A stretch of DNA of 20,061 bases from Asaia bogorensis (GTDB lineage: Bacteria; Pseudomonadota; Alphaproteobacteria; Acetobacterales; Acetobacteraceae). The stretch lies in contig CAMBXJ010000018.1 of NCBI GenBank assembly GCA_945871455.1, forward strand, positions 1 to 20,061, in the 5' to 3' direction. The notes under the pieces were generated by a model. That model searched no databases, was not told the DNA's origin, and was given only the letters and a program-made list of their open reading frames with translations. Numbering within the stretch: position 1 is the stretch's first letter; every line of letters begins with the position of its first letter. A program made the position numbers and the translations under genes. Below, piece after piece: positions 1 to 6,659 of the stretch.

Positions 1-18
1 ATCCCCACACACCAACAA

Positions 19-114
19 AATCGCATTCCAAAGGCCGTCGCCTTTGGTGGGAGGTCCAGGAGGGCAAAGCCCTCTTGGTGGGGTCCCCAAGGGGCCATGG
101 GGCGAAGCCCCGCC
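19..114. repeat. Dispersed GC-rich hairpin repeat, copy 1
   Basis: Three consecutive hairpins are visible. The first has an 8-bp stem (CCAAAGGC, 28-35, with GCCTTTGG, 40-47) and a 4-nt loop. The second pairs 56-65 with 69-78 around an AAA loop. The third pairs GGGGC (99-103) with GCCCC (107-111) around GAA. The same modular sequence, including the leading ATCGCATTCC, recurs in both orientations at 9599-9828, so this is a dispersed family. It lies just upstream of the ubiK start and could act as a terminator for an upstream gene or as an mRNA-structure element. It could also be a REP-like selfish element. Confidence 0.75.
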
Positions 115-139
115 TTTCGCCCCCTCACAGGAGACCACT

Positions 140-436
140 ATGACAGAACGCCCCAGATTTCTCGATGACCTGGCCGGGGTTGCCGGCGGCGCCATATCCG
201 CCCTGTCCGGTCTGCGCGACGAAGCCGAAGCCATGATACGCGCCCGAGTCGACGAGACGATTCGCCGTTTGGACCTGGTCCGCCGCGACGAACTCGACGC
301 GTTGTCCGAGTTGGCGGCCAACGCGCGCGCCGGGCAGGAAAACGCGGAATCCACAGTTGCAGCCCTGCAAGAACGGGTGGAAGCGCTGGAATCCCGGGTC
401 GCGCAAATGGAGGGCGAGGCGAATTCACGCGACTGA
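140..436 (+). CDS. ubiK: UbiK-type ubiquinone biosynthesis accessory factor (BMFP domain)
   Basis: This encodes a small cytoplasmic protein of 98 residues. UbiK/YqiC family members assist the late, membrane-associated hydroxylation steps of ubiquinone synthesis with UbiJ and the Ubi metabolon. Residues 1-35 are a short helical region (FLDDLAGVAGGAISALSGL). Residues 48-92 form the BMFP core, VRRDELDALSELAANAR followed by a leucine/alanine coiled coil (VAALQERVEALESRV), as expected for the trimeric family. An upstream in-frame ATG at 44 lies inside the hairpin repeat. The start at 140 is preferred because AGGAGA precedes it by about 7 bases and the family signature follows directly. The following ybjN-proC-COQ9-like block supports a housekeeping role. 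Confidence 0.85.
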   Translation: MTERPRFLDDLAGVAGGAISALSGLRDEAEAMIRARVDETIRRLDLVRRDELDALSELAANARAGQENAESTVAALQERVEALESRVAQMEGEANSRD

Positions 437-503
437 CCCTTGCGGCGCGGGCAATCGCGACGATAGGCTTGCATCCGTGGCCAACCCCCGGCGAATCCAC
501 GAC

Positions 504-551
504 TATTTTGCCCCCTTGGTATTTTACCCCTGTGGTATTTTATCCCTTGGG
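504..551. repeat. Three 16-bp tandem repeats in the ybjN leader
   Basis: Three head-to-tail units of exactly 16 bp occupy 504-519, 520-535 and 536-551. Each begins TATTTT and ends in a C-rich then GG segment (TATTTTGCCCCCTTGG, TATTTTACCCCTGTGG, TATTTTATCCCTTGGG). The block is AT-richer than its surroundings and sits 62 bp before the ybjN-like start. It could be a regulatory or promoter-spacing repeat, or replication-slippage debris. No function is shown. Confidence 0.75.
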
Positions 552-612
552 GGCGATCCGATGCCGGTGGTTGATCGTCACGCCCGGCCTTCCTCTTGAC
601 GGGAGACCCCGC

Positions 613-1116
613 ATGTCAGCGTCGCTGGCCACGTCACCGGCCTCCTCGGCCAACCCAATCGACGTCATGGAGCAGATCGTCGCGGCGAACGAATGGACGT
701 TCGATCGGCGCAGCGAATCGGAAATGGCGGCGGAAGCCCCTGGCCGCTGGTGCGACTACGGGCTGTATTTCAACTGGTCGCATGAAATCAGCGCCATGCA
801 CTTCACCTGCGCCTTCGACCTGAAAGTGCCGGAAAAGCGCCGCGGCGCGCTCTACGAATTGCTCGCCTTGGCCAACGAGCGGCTGTGGATCGGGCATTTC
901 GGCATGGAAACCGAAGATGGCATGCCGGTCTTCCGCCATGCCGTGCTGCTGCGCGGCGCCCCCGGCGCGTCGGCGGAAAGCCTGGAAGACATGGTCGACA
1001 TCGCGCTGACCGAGTGCGAGCGTTTCTTTCCGGCCTTCCAGTTCGTGCTGTGGGGTGGCAAAGCCCCGGCCGAGGCCCTGGAAGCGGCCATGCTGGAATG
1101 CGTGGGAGAAGCGTAG
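613..1116 (+). CDS. YbjN domain-containing protein
   Basis: This encodes a 167-residue soluble protein of the YbjN / type III secretion chaperone-like fold. A 15-residue Ser/Ala-rich lead is followed by DVMEQIVAANEWTFDR and WCDYGLYFNWSHEISAMHF. Next come CAFDLKVPEKRRGALYELLALANERLWIGHF, split here as the family's beta strand and long helix, and a C-terminal helix ending ALEAAMLECVGEA. YbjN proteins are linked to stress and motility phenotypes in enterobacteria, but the biochemical role is unknown. The start at 613 is chosen over an upstream in-frame ATG (469) because GGGAGA lies about 6 bases before it and the upstream segment translates the 16-bp repeats. proC follows 20 bp downstream, so the two are probably cotranscribed. 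Confidence 0.8.
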   Translation: MSASLATSPASSANPIDVMEQIVAANEWTFDRRSESEMAAEAPGRWCDYGLYFNWSHEISAMHFTCAFDLKVPEKRRGALYELLALANERLWIGHFGMETEDGMPVFRHAVLLRGAPGASAESLEDMVDIALTECERFFPAFQFVLWGGKAPAEALEAAMLECVGEA

Positions 1117-1136
1117 ATGACACAACGGATAGACCC

Positions 1137-1946
1137 ATGAACGCCACGATCCCGTCGATTCTGCTGGTCGGCTGCGGCCGTATGGGCAGTGCCATGCTGT
1201 CGGGCTGGCGCGAACGCGGCTTGGCGCCGTCAGTGGCGGTGGACCCGGCGCCAGCGGCGGCGTCGTTTGCCGGCGCCGACATGACGGTGGTGGCGGATGC
1301 GGCCTCGATTCCCGCCGGTTTCGCGCCATCCGCCGTGGTGCTGGCGGTGAAGCCGCAGAACGCGGCGGAGACCTTGCCGGCCTATCGGCGATTCGTCGGC
1401 AGCAGCGTGTTCCTGTCGATCATGGCCGGGCGCACGATCGGCGGCATGCGGGCGCTGCTGGGGGAACAGGCCGCCATCGTGCGCGCCATGCCGAACACCC
1501 CCGCCGCCGTGCGCCAGGGCGTCACCGTCGCCTGTCCCAGCCCATCGGTGACCGCGGACCAGCGCGCGCTCTGCGACAGCCTGTTGCAGGCGATCGGCGT
1601 GGTTGCCTGGGCCGATAACGAAGCCTTGTTGGACCCGGTGACCGCGGTCTCCGGCAGTGGTCCGGCCTATGTGTTCCTGCTCGCTGAACTGATGGAGCAG
1701 GCCGCCATCGAGCAGGGTATCCCCGCCGATCTGGCGCGTCTGCTCGCCCGCCAGACCGTGTCCGGGTCCGGGGCGTTGCTCGCCGCCAGCGCGGAGGACG
1801 CGTCCGCGCTCCGCGTCGCGGTCACCAGCCCGGGCGGCACCACGGCCGAGGCGCTGCGGGTGCTGATGGCCTCCGACGCCTGGCCGCGTGCCATGAGCGA
1901 GGCGATCGCCGCGGCGACAAGACGTTCCCGCGAATTGGCGGGTTGA
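1137..1946 (+). CDS. proC: Pyrroline-5-carboxylate reductase
   Basis: This is the last enzyme of proline biosynthesis, reducing 1-pyrroline-5-carboxylate to proline with NAD(P)H in the cytoplasm. The 269-residue length is typical. An N-terminal Rossmann motif (ILLVGCGRMGSAMLSGW, residues about 6-22) binds the nucleotide. MPNTPAAVRQGVT in mid-protein and the ProC signature VSGSGPAYVFLLAELMEQ are clear. The C-terminal dimerisation region carries SPGGTTAEALRVL. The ATG at 1137 begins directly before the Rossmann strand. Only a weak Shine-Dalgarno (CGGATAGA) precedes it, which suggests coupling to the ybjN gene ending at 1116. No unusual residues were seen. Confidence 0.95.
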   Translation: MNATIPSILLVGCGRMGSAMLSGWRERGLAPSVAVDPAPAAASFAGADMTVVADAASIPAGFAPSAVVLAVKPQNAAETLPAYRRFVGSSVFLSIMAGRTIGGMRALLGEQAAIVRAMPNTPAAVRQGVTVACPSPSVTADQRALCDSLLQAIGVVAWADNEALLDPVTAVSGSGPAYVFLLAELMEQAAIEQGIPADLARLLARQTVSGSGALLAASAEDASALRVAVTSPGGTTAEALRVLMASDAWPRAMSEAIAAATRRSRELAG

Positions 1947-1977
1947 GGCGGGGATCGATAGCGCCCATGTCAGGCTC

Positions 1978-2619
1978 ATGACCGATTCGGAATTCGACAG
2001 CACGTTGATCGCCGCGGCCTTGCGCATCGCCGCGGACGAGGGATGGCGTTGTGTGACGGTCGCCGCGGCCGCACGCGCCGCCGACCTGCCTTTGGCCCGC
2101 GCGCGGGAGCGTTTTCCCGGCCGCGGCGCGATCCTGCTGAAGTTTGGCCGGATGGCGGATCAGGCGGTGCTGGAAGGGGACCCGGCCGAGGGCTCGGTGC
2201 GCGACCAGTTGTTCGACCTGCTGATGCGCCGGTTCGATGCGTTGCAGTCGCATCGCGGGGGGATCCTGGCCCTGATGCGGGCCTTGCCGTTCGAACCGGG
2301 CGCCGCGCTGCTGCTGGCCTGTGCCACGCGACGCAGTATGCGCTGGATGCTGCAAACCGCCGGCGTCCCCGCGAACGGACTGTTCGGGGAGTTGCGGGTG
2401 AAAGGCCTGGTCGGGGTGTGGCTATGGGCGTTGCGCGCCTGGGAACATGACGACAGCGAGGACCTGACCGCCACGATGGCCGCGCTGGACACGGCCCTGG
2501 CACGCGCCGAACAGGCAGCCGGCTGGTTGGGTGGGCCTGGGGCGCGGGCCGTCGCGACGGACGGCACACGGTCTTCCGGCGACCCGGATGCGCCGGAGCC
2601 CGGGTCGAACGAAGGCTGA
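1978..2619 (+). CDS. TetR-like / COQ9 family protein
   Basis: This encodes a 213-residue, helical, cytoplasmic protein. Residues 5-55 resemble a degenerate TetR helix-turn-helix (LIAAALRIAADEGWRCVTVA, AARAADLPLARARERFP). The C-terminal part (ELRVKGLVGVWLWALRAWE, then HDDSEDLTATMAALDTALARAE, residues about 138-179) matches the pattern of COQ9 C-terminal domains, in which a Trp/Asp-rich helix and a final helix bind lipid. COQ9 assists ubiquinone synthesis, and its presence three genes after ubiK fits a quinone-related role. Automated annotation would probably call it a TetR regulator. Residues 185-213 are a low-complexity Gly/Pro/Arg tail. It begins 31 bp after proC. Confidence 0.7.
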   Translation: MTDSEFDSTLIAAALRIAADEGWRCVTVAAAARAADLPLARARERFPGRGAILLKFGRMADQAVLEGDPAEGSVRDQLFDLLMRRFDALQSHRGGILALMRALPFEPGAALLLACATRRSMRWMLQTAGVPANGLFGELRVKGLVGVWLWALRAWEHDDSEDLTATMAALDTALARAEQAAGWLGGPGARAVATDGTRSSGDPDAPEPGSNEG

Positions 2620-2950
2620 TCGGCTCCAGCGGACGACCTGGGCGTGTGGCCGTGTTCGATGGATGGCTTCACGCGCGGACCGCGGTGGCGAACCGATCGG
2701 GTGCGGAGCGTCAGACCGTTCGCGACCTGGCGCAGGGCAACAAAGCGACGAGCGCGTTCGAATCGATGTCGCGCCAAAGGGCCTTGGCGGCCCCCGGCGC
2801 CAGACTGACGCTGCCCGCCTAGGAGATACGGTCGGCCACCGGTGGATTCGAGGTCGCAAGATATCCTGAGTCGCCACCTACCGTGCAGCCGGTTGAGATG
2901 TCTCCGAGGTATTATACAAACCGTCCGAACCAGTGACCGATGGGTGGCCG
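2620..2950. other. Intergenic stretch without a supported gene
   Basis: Open frames exist on both strands but have Arg/Pro/Gly-rich shadow composition and no recognisable domain. The longest minus-strand frame through here begins in the adjacent REP palindrome and gives the well-known artefact VIASAAKQS, so it is not a gene. A local AT-rich patch (about 2910-2925) has no paired promoter elements that I trust. Confidence 0.5.
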
Positions 2951-3043
2951 CTGTCATTGCGAGCGCGGCGAAGCAATCCAGGGATCTGGCGCTATCGATC
3001 CTGTTGGTTGCCCTGGATTGCTTCGCTGCGCTCGCAATGACAG
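2951..3043. repeat. REP-type palindrome (VIASAAKQS element)
   Basis: Two 32-nt arms (2951-2982 and 3012-3043) are inverted copies with a single mismatch, separated by 29 nt. The arms contain TCATTGCGAGCG and GAAGCAATCC, the hallmark of a repeat spread through many bacterial genomes and often mistranslated as VIASAAKQS. It lies between two convergent units, with the COQ9-like gene ending at 2619 and the enolase-superfamily gene ending at 3085. It could therefore serve as a bidirectional terminator or mRNA-end stabiliser. Confidence 0.9.
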
Positions 3044-3084
3044 AGGCCGTTGTCGCCATCGGTCATTGTTTCAGTCGGTTGGTA

Positions 3085-4176
3085 TCAGTCCGTCACCGTG
3101 AACGCCCGCACCGCATCCCGATCCAGCTCCAACCCGAACCCCGGGGCCGATGGCGCGATCATCGCCCCGTCGGTCAACGCCGGCATCGCTTGCAGCAGCC
3201 GAGCCGAACGGGGCACGTATTCGACGAGATAGCTGTTCGGGACGGCACAGAGCAGGTGGATATGGATTTCCGGCAGCACATGCCCGCCCACCCGCACGCC
3301 GAACGCGTGGGCGAGCGAGGCCACGTGCCGCCAGGGCGTGATCCCGCCGATCCGGCCCAGATCGATCAGCGCTATGCTGGCGGCGCGGGATTCCAGCAGG
3401 CGGGTGAAATCGCTGAGTTGATACAGATGCTCCCCCGTCGCCACCGGCACGTCCAACGCGGCGGTTACCCGTGCCATGCCGGCGATGTCGGTGTGCACCA
3501 CCGGGTCTTCCACCCACACCACGCCGGCTTCCTGCAAGGCGCGTCCGGTGCGGATGGCGCGGTCGAGCGGCCAGGTTTCCGTGGCATCGACCATGATCGC
3601 CACGTCGGGGCCGACCGCGTCACGCACCGCGCGGACGCGGGCGACTTCCGCGTCCGGGTGTTTTTCGTTGCCGACCCGTAGCTTGACGGCCCGGAAGCCT
3701 TCATCGGCGGCCTTGCGCGCCGATGCGGCGAGTTCTTCCAACGACAGGCTGTACCAGAACCCGTCGCTGGCATAGGCTGGCAACCGGTCCCGGTATCCGC
3801 CCAGCAGCTTGTAGATCGGCTGGCCCAGGGTCTTGCCGGCGGCATCCCACAGCGCGATGTCCAATGGCGCGATCGCGTAGTTCAGCAGCCCGCCGGGCCC
3901 GACCCAGTCCCCGGCGCTCGCCATGCGGTGCCAGGCGGCCTCGGTTTCCAGCACGTCGGTGCCGATCAGCAAATTCGCCAGTTCCCGGGTGGCCGAGGCG
4001 ACGGCGCGGACGAACATCTCTCTCAACGCAACGATATAGCCGAAGCCCTTCACCCCGTCCGTCGTGGTGATTTCCGCCATGACGTGCCAGTTGCCGCTGA
4101 CCTGGCGACCCGCGGCGACATAGGGCCGGTCGAGCGGCACCCGAAGCACGCTGACCTCGATAGATGCGATTTTCAT
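3085..4176 (-). CDS. Mandelate racemase / muconate lactonizing enzyme family protein
   Basis: This encodes a 363-residue enolase-superfamily enzyme, expected to abstract a proton alpha to a carboxylate in a Mg-dependent racemisation, dehydration or cycloisomerisation. The N-terminal capping domain (residues 1-125) contains LNYAIAPLDIALWDAAGKTLGQP. In the barrel, the predicted metal ligands are D197 (MVDATETW), E223 (WVEDP) and E249 (ATGEHLY). A D272 (IDLGRIGG) and H299 (GGHVLPEIH) pair resembles the Asp-His dyad of the mandelate racemase subgroup. The usual KxK base motif is K165-L-R167. The start is preceded by AGGAGG 8 bases upstream. It lies 28 bp after the decarboxylase-like gene and is probably in the same transcript. 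Substrate is unknown; an acid-sugar dehydratase is one option. Confidence 0.88.
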   Translation of the reverse strand: MKIASIEVSVLRVPLDRPYVAAGRQVSGNWHVMAEITTTDGVKGFGYIVALREMFVRAVASATRELANLLIGTDVLETEAAWHRMASAGDWVGPGGLLNYAIAPLDIALWDAAGKTLGQPIYKLLGGYRDRLPAYASDGFWYSLSLEELAASARKAADEGFRAVKLRVGNEKHPDAEVARVRAVRDAVGPDVAIMVDATETWPLDRAIRTGRALQEAGVVWVEDPVVHTDIAGMARVTAALDVPVATGEHLYQLSDFTRLLESRAASIALIDLGRIGGITPWRHVASLAHAFGVRVGGHVLPEIHIHLLCAVPNSYLVEYVPRSARLLQAMPALTDGAMIAPSAPGFGLELDRDAVRAFTVTD

Positions 4177-4204
4177 GATGGGAGCCTCCTGCGAGGGGTC
4201 GCGG

Positions 4205-4759
4205 TCATCGTGGCGGCAGAGGCGGGGTCATGCCCGCGGGGACTTCGAATTCCGCGGCATTCAGGGTCAGCGCGATCATGGCGTAATAGCCGATCAGCCC
4301 GGTCAGTTCGACCACGCCGGCGGTGCCGAACAGAGCGAGCACGCGCTGGTAGGTCGCGTCGCTGGCGAAATGCCTGGCCAGCAACTCCATGCCGTAATCG
4401 TGGATCGCCTGCTCATCGGCGGCGGCGAAGCTGGACCCGCCGGCGCGCAGGGTCTCGATCGACTGGTCCGACAATCCGGCCTTGCGCGCTTCGCCTTCGT
4501 GGGAAGCCCATTCGAACTGGCAATCCCAGTAACGCCCGGTCAGCAGGATGGTGAACTCTCGCAGCCGCGGTTCGAAGCTGGAGTTGAAACGCAGCACCAG
4601 GCCCAATGCCGACATGGCCTCCGCGAGTTCCGGGCGATGCATGGCGATGGCGAGCGGACCGACCGGGGCGGATTTGCGCTGCCCGGAGATCATGGCATCG
4701 AACACGCGGCGCTGCGCCGGGGTCATGTCCTGTTCGTCGACGAGGGGAATGCGCGGCAT
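4205..4759 (-). CDS. Carboxymuconolactone decarboxylase family protein
   Basis: This encodes a 184-residue helical protein of the CMD/AhpD-like superfamily, whose members decarboxylate 4-carboxymuconolactone in the beta-ketoadipate pathway or act as thiol-dependent peroxidases. The core shows LREFTILLTGRYWDCQFEW followed by SHEGEARKAGLS, in which E83 and H87 match the E-x3-H pattern. There is one Cys (C80) rather than the CxxC of AhpD, so a peroxidase role is unlikely. Residues 130-165 form the closing helices. The start at 4759 is preferred to the in-frame ATG at 4807 because GGAGG lies 7 bases upstream and homologues begin at MPRI. The neighbouring enolase-superfamily gene supports aromatic or organic-acid catabolism. 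Confidence 0.85.
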   Translation of the reverse strand: MPRIPLVDEQDMTPAQRRVFDAMISGQRKSAPVGPLAIAMHRPELAEAMSALGLVLRFNSSFEPRLREFTILLTGRYWDCQFEWASHEGEARKAGLSDQSIETLRAGGSSFAAADEQAIHDYGMELLARHFASDATYQRVLALFGTAGVVELTGLIGYYAMIALTLNAAEFEVPAGMTPPLPPR

Positions 4760-4843
4760 GGACGTCCTCCGTTCCGGGATTTGCGCCCCATCCTGGATAC
4801 GCGCCAAGCGCGGGTCAAACCCCTGCGTGGCCGGTGGGCCGGA

Positions 4844-5005
4844 TCAGAGACCGCTGAACCAGTTGTAGCCGTATTTTTCCCAGAATCCACCCGGATACTT
4901 CTTGGTGACAGTCATTTCGACTATGTATTTGGGGTCCTTGAAGCCGAGCTTGGTGGGGAAGCGGAGGTCCGTCCCGCCGCGCACCCGGACAGCGACCGGT
5001 GCCAT
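4844..5005 (-). pseudogene. 3' remnant of a sulfite-oxidase-type molybdopterin oxidoreductase
   Basis: A short minus-strand frame ends in LRFPTKLGFKDPKYI, then VTKKYPGGFWEKYGYNWFSGL and a stop. This closely resembles the extreme C-terminus of sulfite oxidase/YedY-like molybdopterin-dependent oxidoreductases (dimerisation domain ending in a G-Y/F-W-E...GY-W pattern). Only about 45-53 residues remain. The Mo-cofactor domain with its ligating Cys is absent and no signal peptide is present. The fragment starts about 30-55 bp beyond the fasciclin stop, so an internal deletion probably removed most of a gene that followed it. The upstream boundary is approximate. It could in principle be translated as a 53-residue peptide. 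Confidence 0.6.
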
Positions 5006-5034
5006 TCCGGCACACCGGCCGCCACCCGATCGCA

Positions 5035-5589
5035 TCAGCCAGCCGGCATCAGCACGCGATCCAGGACATGGATCACGCCGTTGGACTGCGTCACGTCCGA
5101 GATGGTGATGTCGGCGATGCCGCCCTTGGCATCGGTGACGGTCATGTTGGTCGATCCGTTCATCATGACCCACACCGTACCACCGGCGACCGTCTTCAGT
5201 TCGGCCTTGCCGTTGCCGGCGATGATCATCGCGCGCAGCTTGGTGCTGTCATAGTTGCCGGACACGACGTGGTAGGTCAGGACCTTGGTCAGGGTGGGCT
5301 TGTTCTCGGGCTTCAGCAGGGTGTCGACGGTGCCCGCGGGCAGGGCGGCGAACGCGGTGTTCACCGGCGCGAACACGGTGAACGGACCAGGGCTGTTCAA
5401 TGTATCGACCAGTCCGGCGGCCTTCACGGCGGCAACCAGCGTGGTGTGATCGGCGGAATTGACGGCATTGCTGACGATGGTCTTGTTCGGAAACATCGGT
5501 TGTCCACCGACACGAACAGACTGTGCCATGGCCGAAACGGAAAGCCCGGTCATCAGGGCAAGGGCGAGAGCTGCACGAACTGGTTTCAT
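5035..5589 (-). CDS. Exported fasciclin (FAS1) domain protein
   Basis: This encodes a 184-residue secreted or periplasmic protein with one FAS1 domain, a fold used in adhesion and surface-associated functions. Residues 1-23 form a signal peptide (MKPVRAALALALMTGLSVSA followed by MAQ) with likely cleavage after Ala-Gln. The FAS1 domain covers about residues 35-184. Its H1 box is PFTVFAPVNTAFAALP, followed by YHVVSG, and its H2 box is ITISDVTQSNGVIHVLDRVL. The start at 5589 is chosen for the signal peptide and GGAG 8 bases upstream; a longer frame back to 5805 has non-coding composition. Bacterial single-FAS1 proteins often sit beside electron-transfer or molybdoenzyme genes, consistent with the molybdoenzyme remnant directly downstream. 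Confidence 0.92.
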   Translation of the reverse strand: MKPVRAALALALMTGLSVSAMAQSVRVGGQPMFPNKTIVSNAVNSADHTTLVAAVKAAGLVDTLNSPGPFTVFAPVNTAFAALPAGTVDTLLKPENKPTLTKVLTYHVVSGNYDSTKLRAMIIAGNGKAELKTVAGGTVWVMMNGSTNMTVTDAKGGIADITISDVTQSNGVIHVLDRVLMPAG

Positions 5590-5922
5590 GGGAGTGCTCC
5601 TTGATTGGGGCGGCATGTCAAACCGCTGTGTCCAATACGGCGTGGGTTGCCGAATTGGATTTGCGGGACCGAAAAAATATTGTCCGAGATCATTTGGCCG
5701 ACCGGGTACCTGCACGGATGCGGCGGCAAGAACCGCGGGACGGTCACCGACATGCGGACCGCGACCACCTGCGCGCCGTCCGCCTTGGTCGGGACGGCCC
5801 TGCATCGGCGGGCCCGCCAGCCGCGAAACCGCGATCCGGTCCGGTGGCCGGATTGTCCGCGACCGGCATCCGCGACCGGCATCCGCGCTCGGTCGTCGGG
5901 GGACCCGGCCGAGGGATGGGCG
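5590..5922. other. Intergenic region between divergent fasciclin and phasin genes
   Basis: No convincing gene is present. The overlapping open frames lack domains and have shadow-frame composition. A 13-bp unit (CGCGACCGGCATC) is repeated exactly in tandem at 5858-5870 and 5871-5883. The region should contain the fasciclin promoter on the minus strand, but I cannot place it reliably. Confidence 0.5.
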
Positions 5923-5951
5923 TTCCTGTCGGCGCGCTTATGCGCTATGAT
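5923..5951 (+). promoter_or_regulatory. Candidate sigma-70-like promoter for the phasin gene
   Basis: A near-consensus -10 box TATGAT (5946-5951) lies exactly 17 bp after a weak -35 box TTCCTG (5923-5928). This is about 40 bp before the phasin ATG and predicts a short leader. The -35 match is poor, so the assignment rests mainly on the -10 box and position. Confidence 0.4.
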
Positions 5952-5992
5952 CCACGGCGTCTGGCCCTATCAACCAGCAACAGGAGCCTTCC

Positions 5993-6430
5993 ATGCCACT
6001 CGGACCGAAGACCCCCGATTTCAGCGATTTCACCAAGCTGTTCGCGACGATGAAGATGCCGGCCATGCCGGATATGAACGCGTTCGTCGCGGCCAGCCGA
6101 CGGAACATGGAGGTGCTGACCGCCGCCAACCGAATCGCGCTGGAAGGCGCCCAGGCAGTCGCGCGCCGGCACATGGAGATCATGCAACAGAACATGGCCG
6201 AGATGTCATCCGCGTTGCAGTCGATGTCCGTGAATGAAACCCCACAGGCCAAGGCGGCCCGCCAGGCGGAACTGTTGAAGCAGGCTTATGAGCACTCGGT
6301 CGCCAACATGAAGGAGATCGGGGATCTGATCCAGCAATCGCACGCGGAGGCGACGACCCTGCTGAACAAGCGGTTTGCCGAGGCGATGGATGAGGTGAAG
6401 GCGCTGGCGGGGCCGTCTGCGAAGGGGTGA
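5993..6430 (+). CDS. Phasin family protein
   Basis: This encodes a 145-residue, wholly alpha-helical, amphipathic protein with no signal peptide. Phasins coat polyhydroxyalkanoate granules or act as related granule- or membrane-associated proteins. A Met/Pro-rich lead (KTPDFSDFTKLFATMKMPAM, residues 6-25) precedes long helices. These include MNAFVAASRRNMEVLTAANR, EGAQAVARRHMEIMQQNMAE and KQAYEHSVANMKEIGDLIQQ, then SHAEATTLLNKRFAEAMDEV, the normal phasin architecture. AGGAG lies 7 bases before the ATG. It appears monocistronic, with its own promoter candidate and a strong 3' hairpin. No PHA synthase is in the window, so granule binding is inferred from the family. Confidence 0.85.
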   Translation: MPLGPKTPDFSDFTKLFATMKMPAMPDMNAFVAASRRNMEVLTAANRIALEGAQAVARRHMEIMQQNMAEMSSALQSMSVNETPQAKAARQAELLKQAYEHSVANMKEIGDLIQQSHAEATTLLNKRFAEAMDEVKALAGPSAKG

Positions 6431-6461
6431 CGGGCTGAACGCCTGTATTGATGTCCTTAAC

Positions 6462-6503
6462 GGCGGACCGATGCCAGGATCAGGTTACTGGCATCGGTCC
6501 GCC
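6462..6503 (+). terminator. Perfect 16-bp hairpin downstream of the phasin gene
   Basis: GGCGGACCGATGCCAG (6462-6477) is exactly inverted at 6488-6503 with a 10-nt loop. It starts 31 bp after the phasin stop. No U-tract follows, so it may act as an mRNA 3'-end protector or a factor-assisted terminator. It lies between convergent genes (the Bug gene ends at 6660) and could serve both. Confidence 0.6.
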
Positions 6504-6659
6504 ATCGGGATCGTCACACGGCCGGTTCGATCCATCGTACCGCGGGCCACACAACGTCTGACGGATGCCGGCAGGGACACCACGAAGTCACGCCCTCGGT
6601 TCGGCCCGCCGGTCTCAAGCCAGGGACGCAAGAGGCGTTGAATACCGACCGCCACCCCC

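Noticed and set aside
2160..3059. Minus-strand frame of 299 codons
   Set aside because: It begins with the VIASAAKQS translation of the REP palindrome and then runs antisense to the COQ9-like gene. No domain is present.
5858..5883. 13-bp exact tandem duplication as an operator
   Set aside because: There are only two copies in GC-rich DNA with no dyad symmetry and no position relative to a promoter, so slippage is the simpler explanation.
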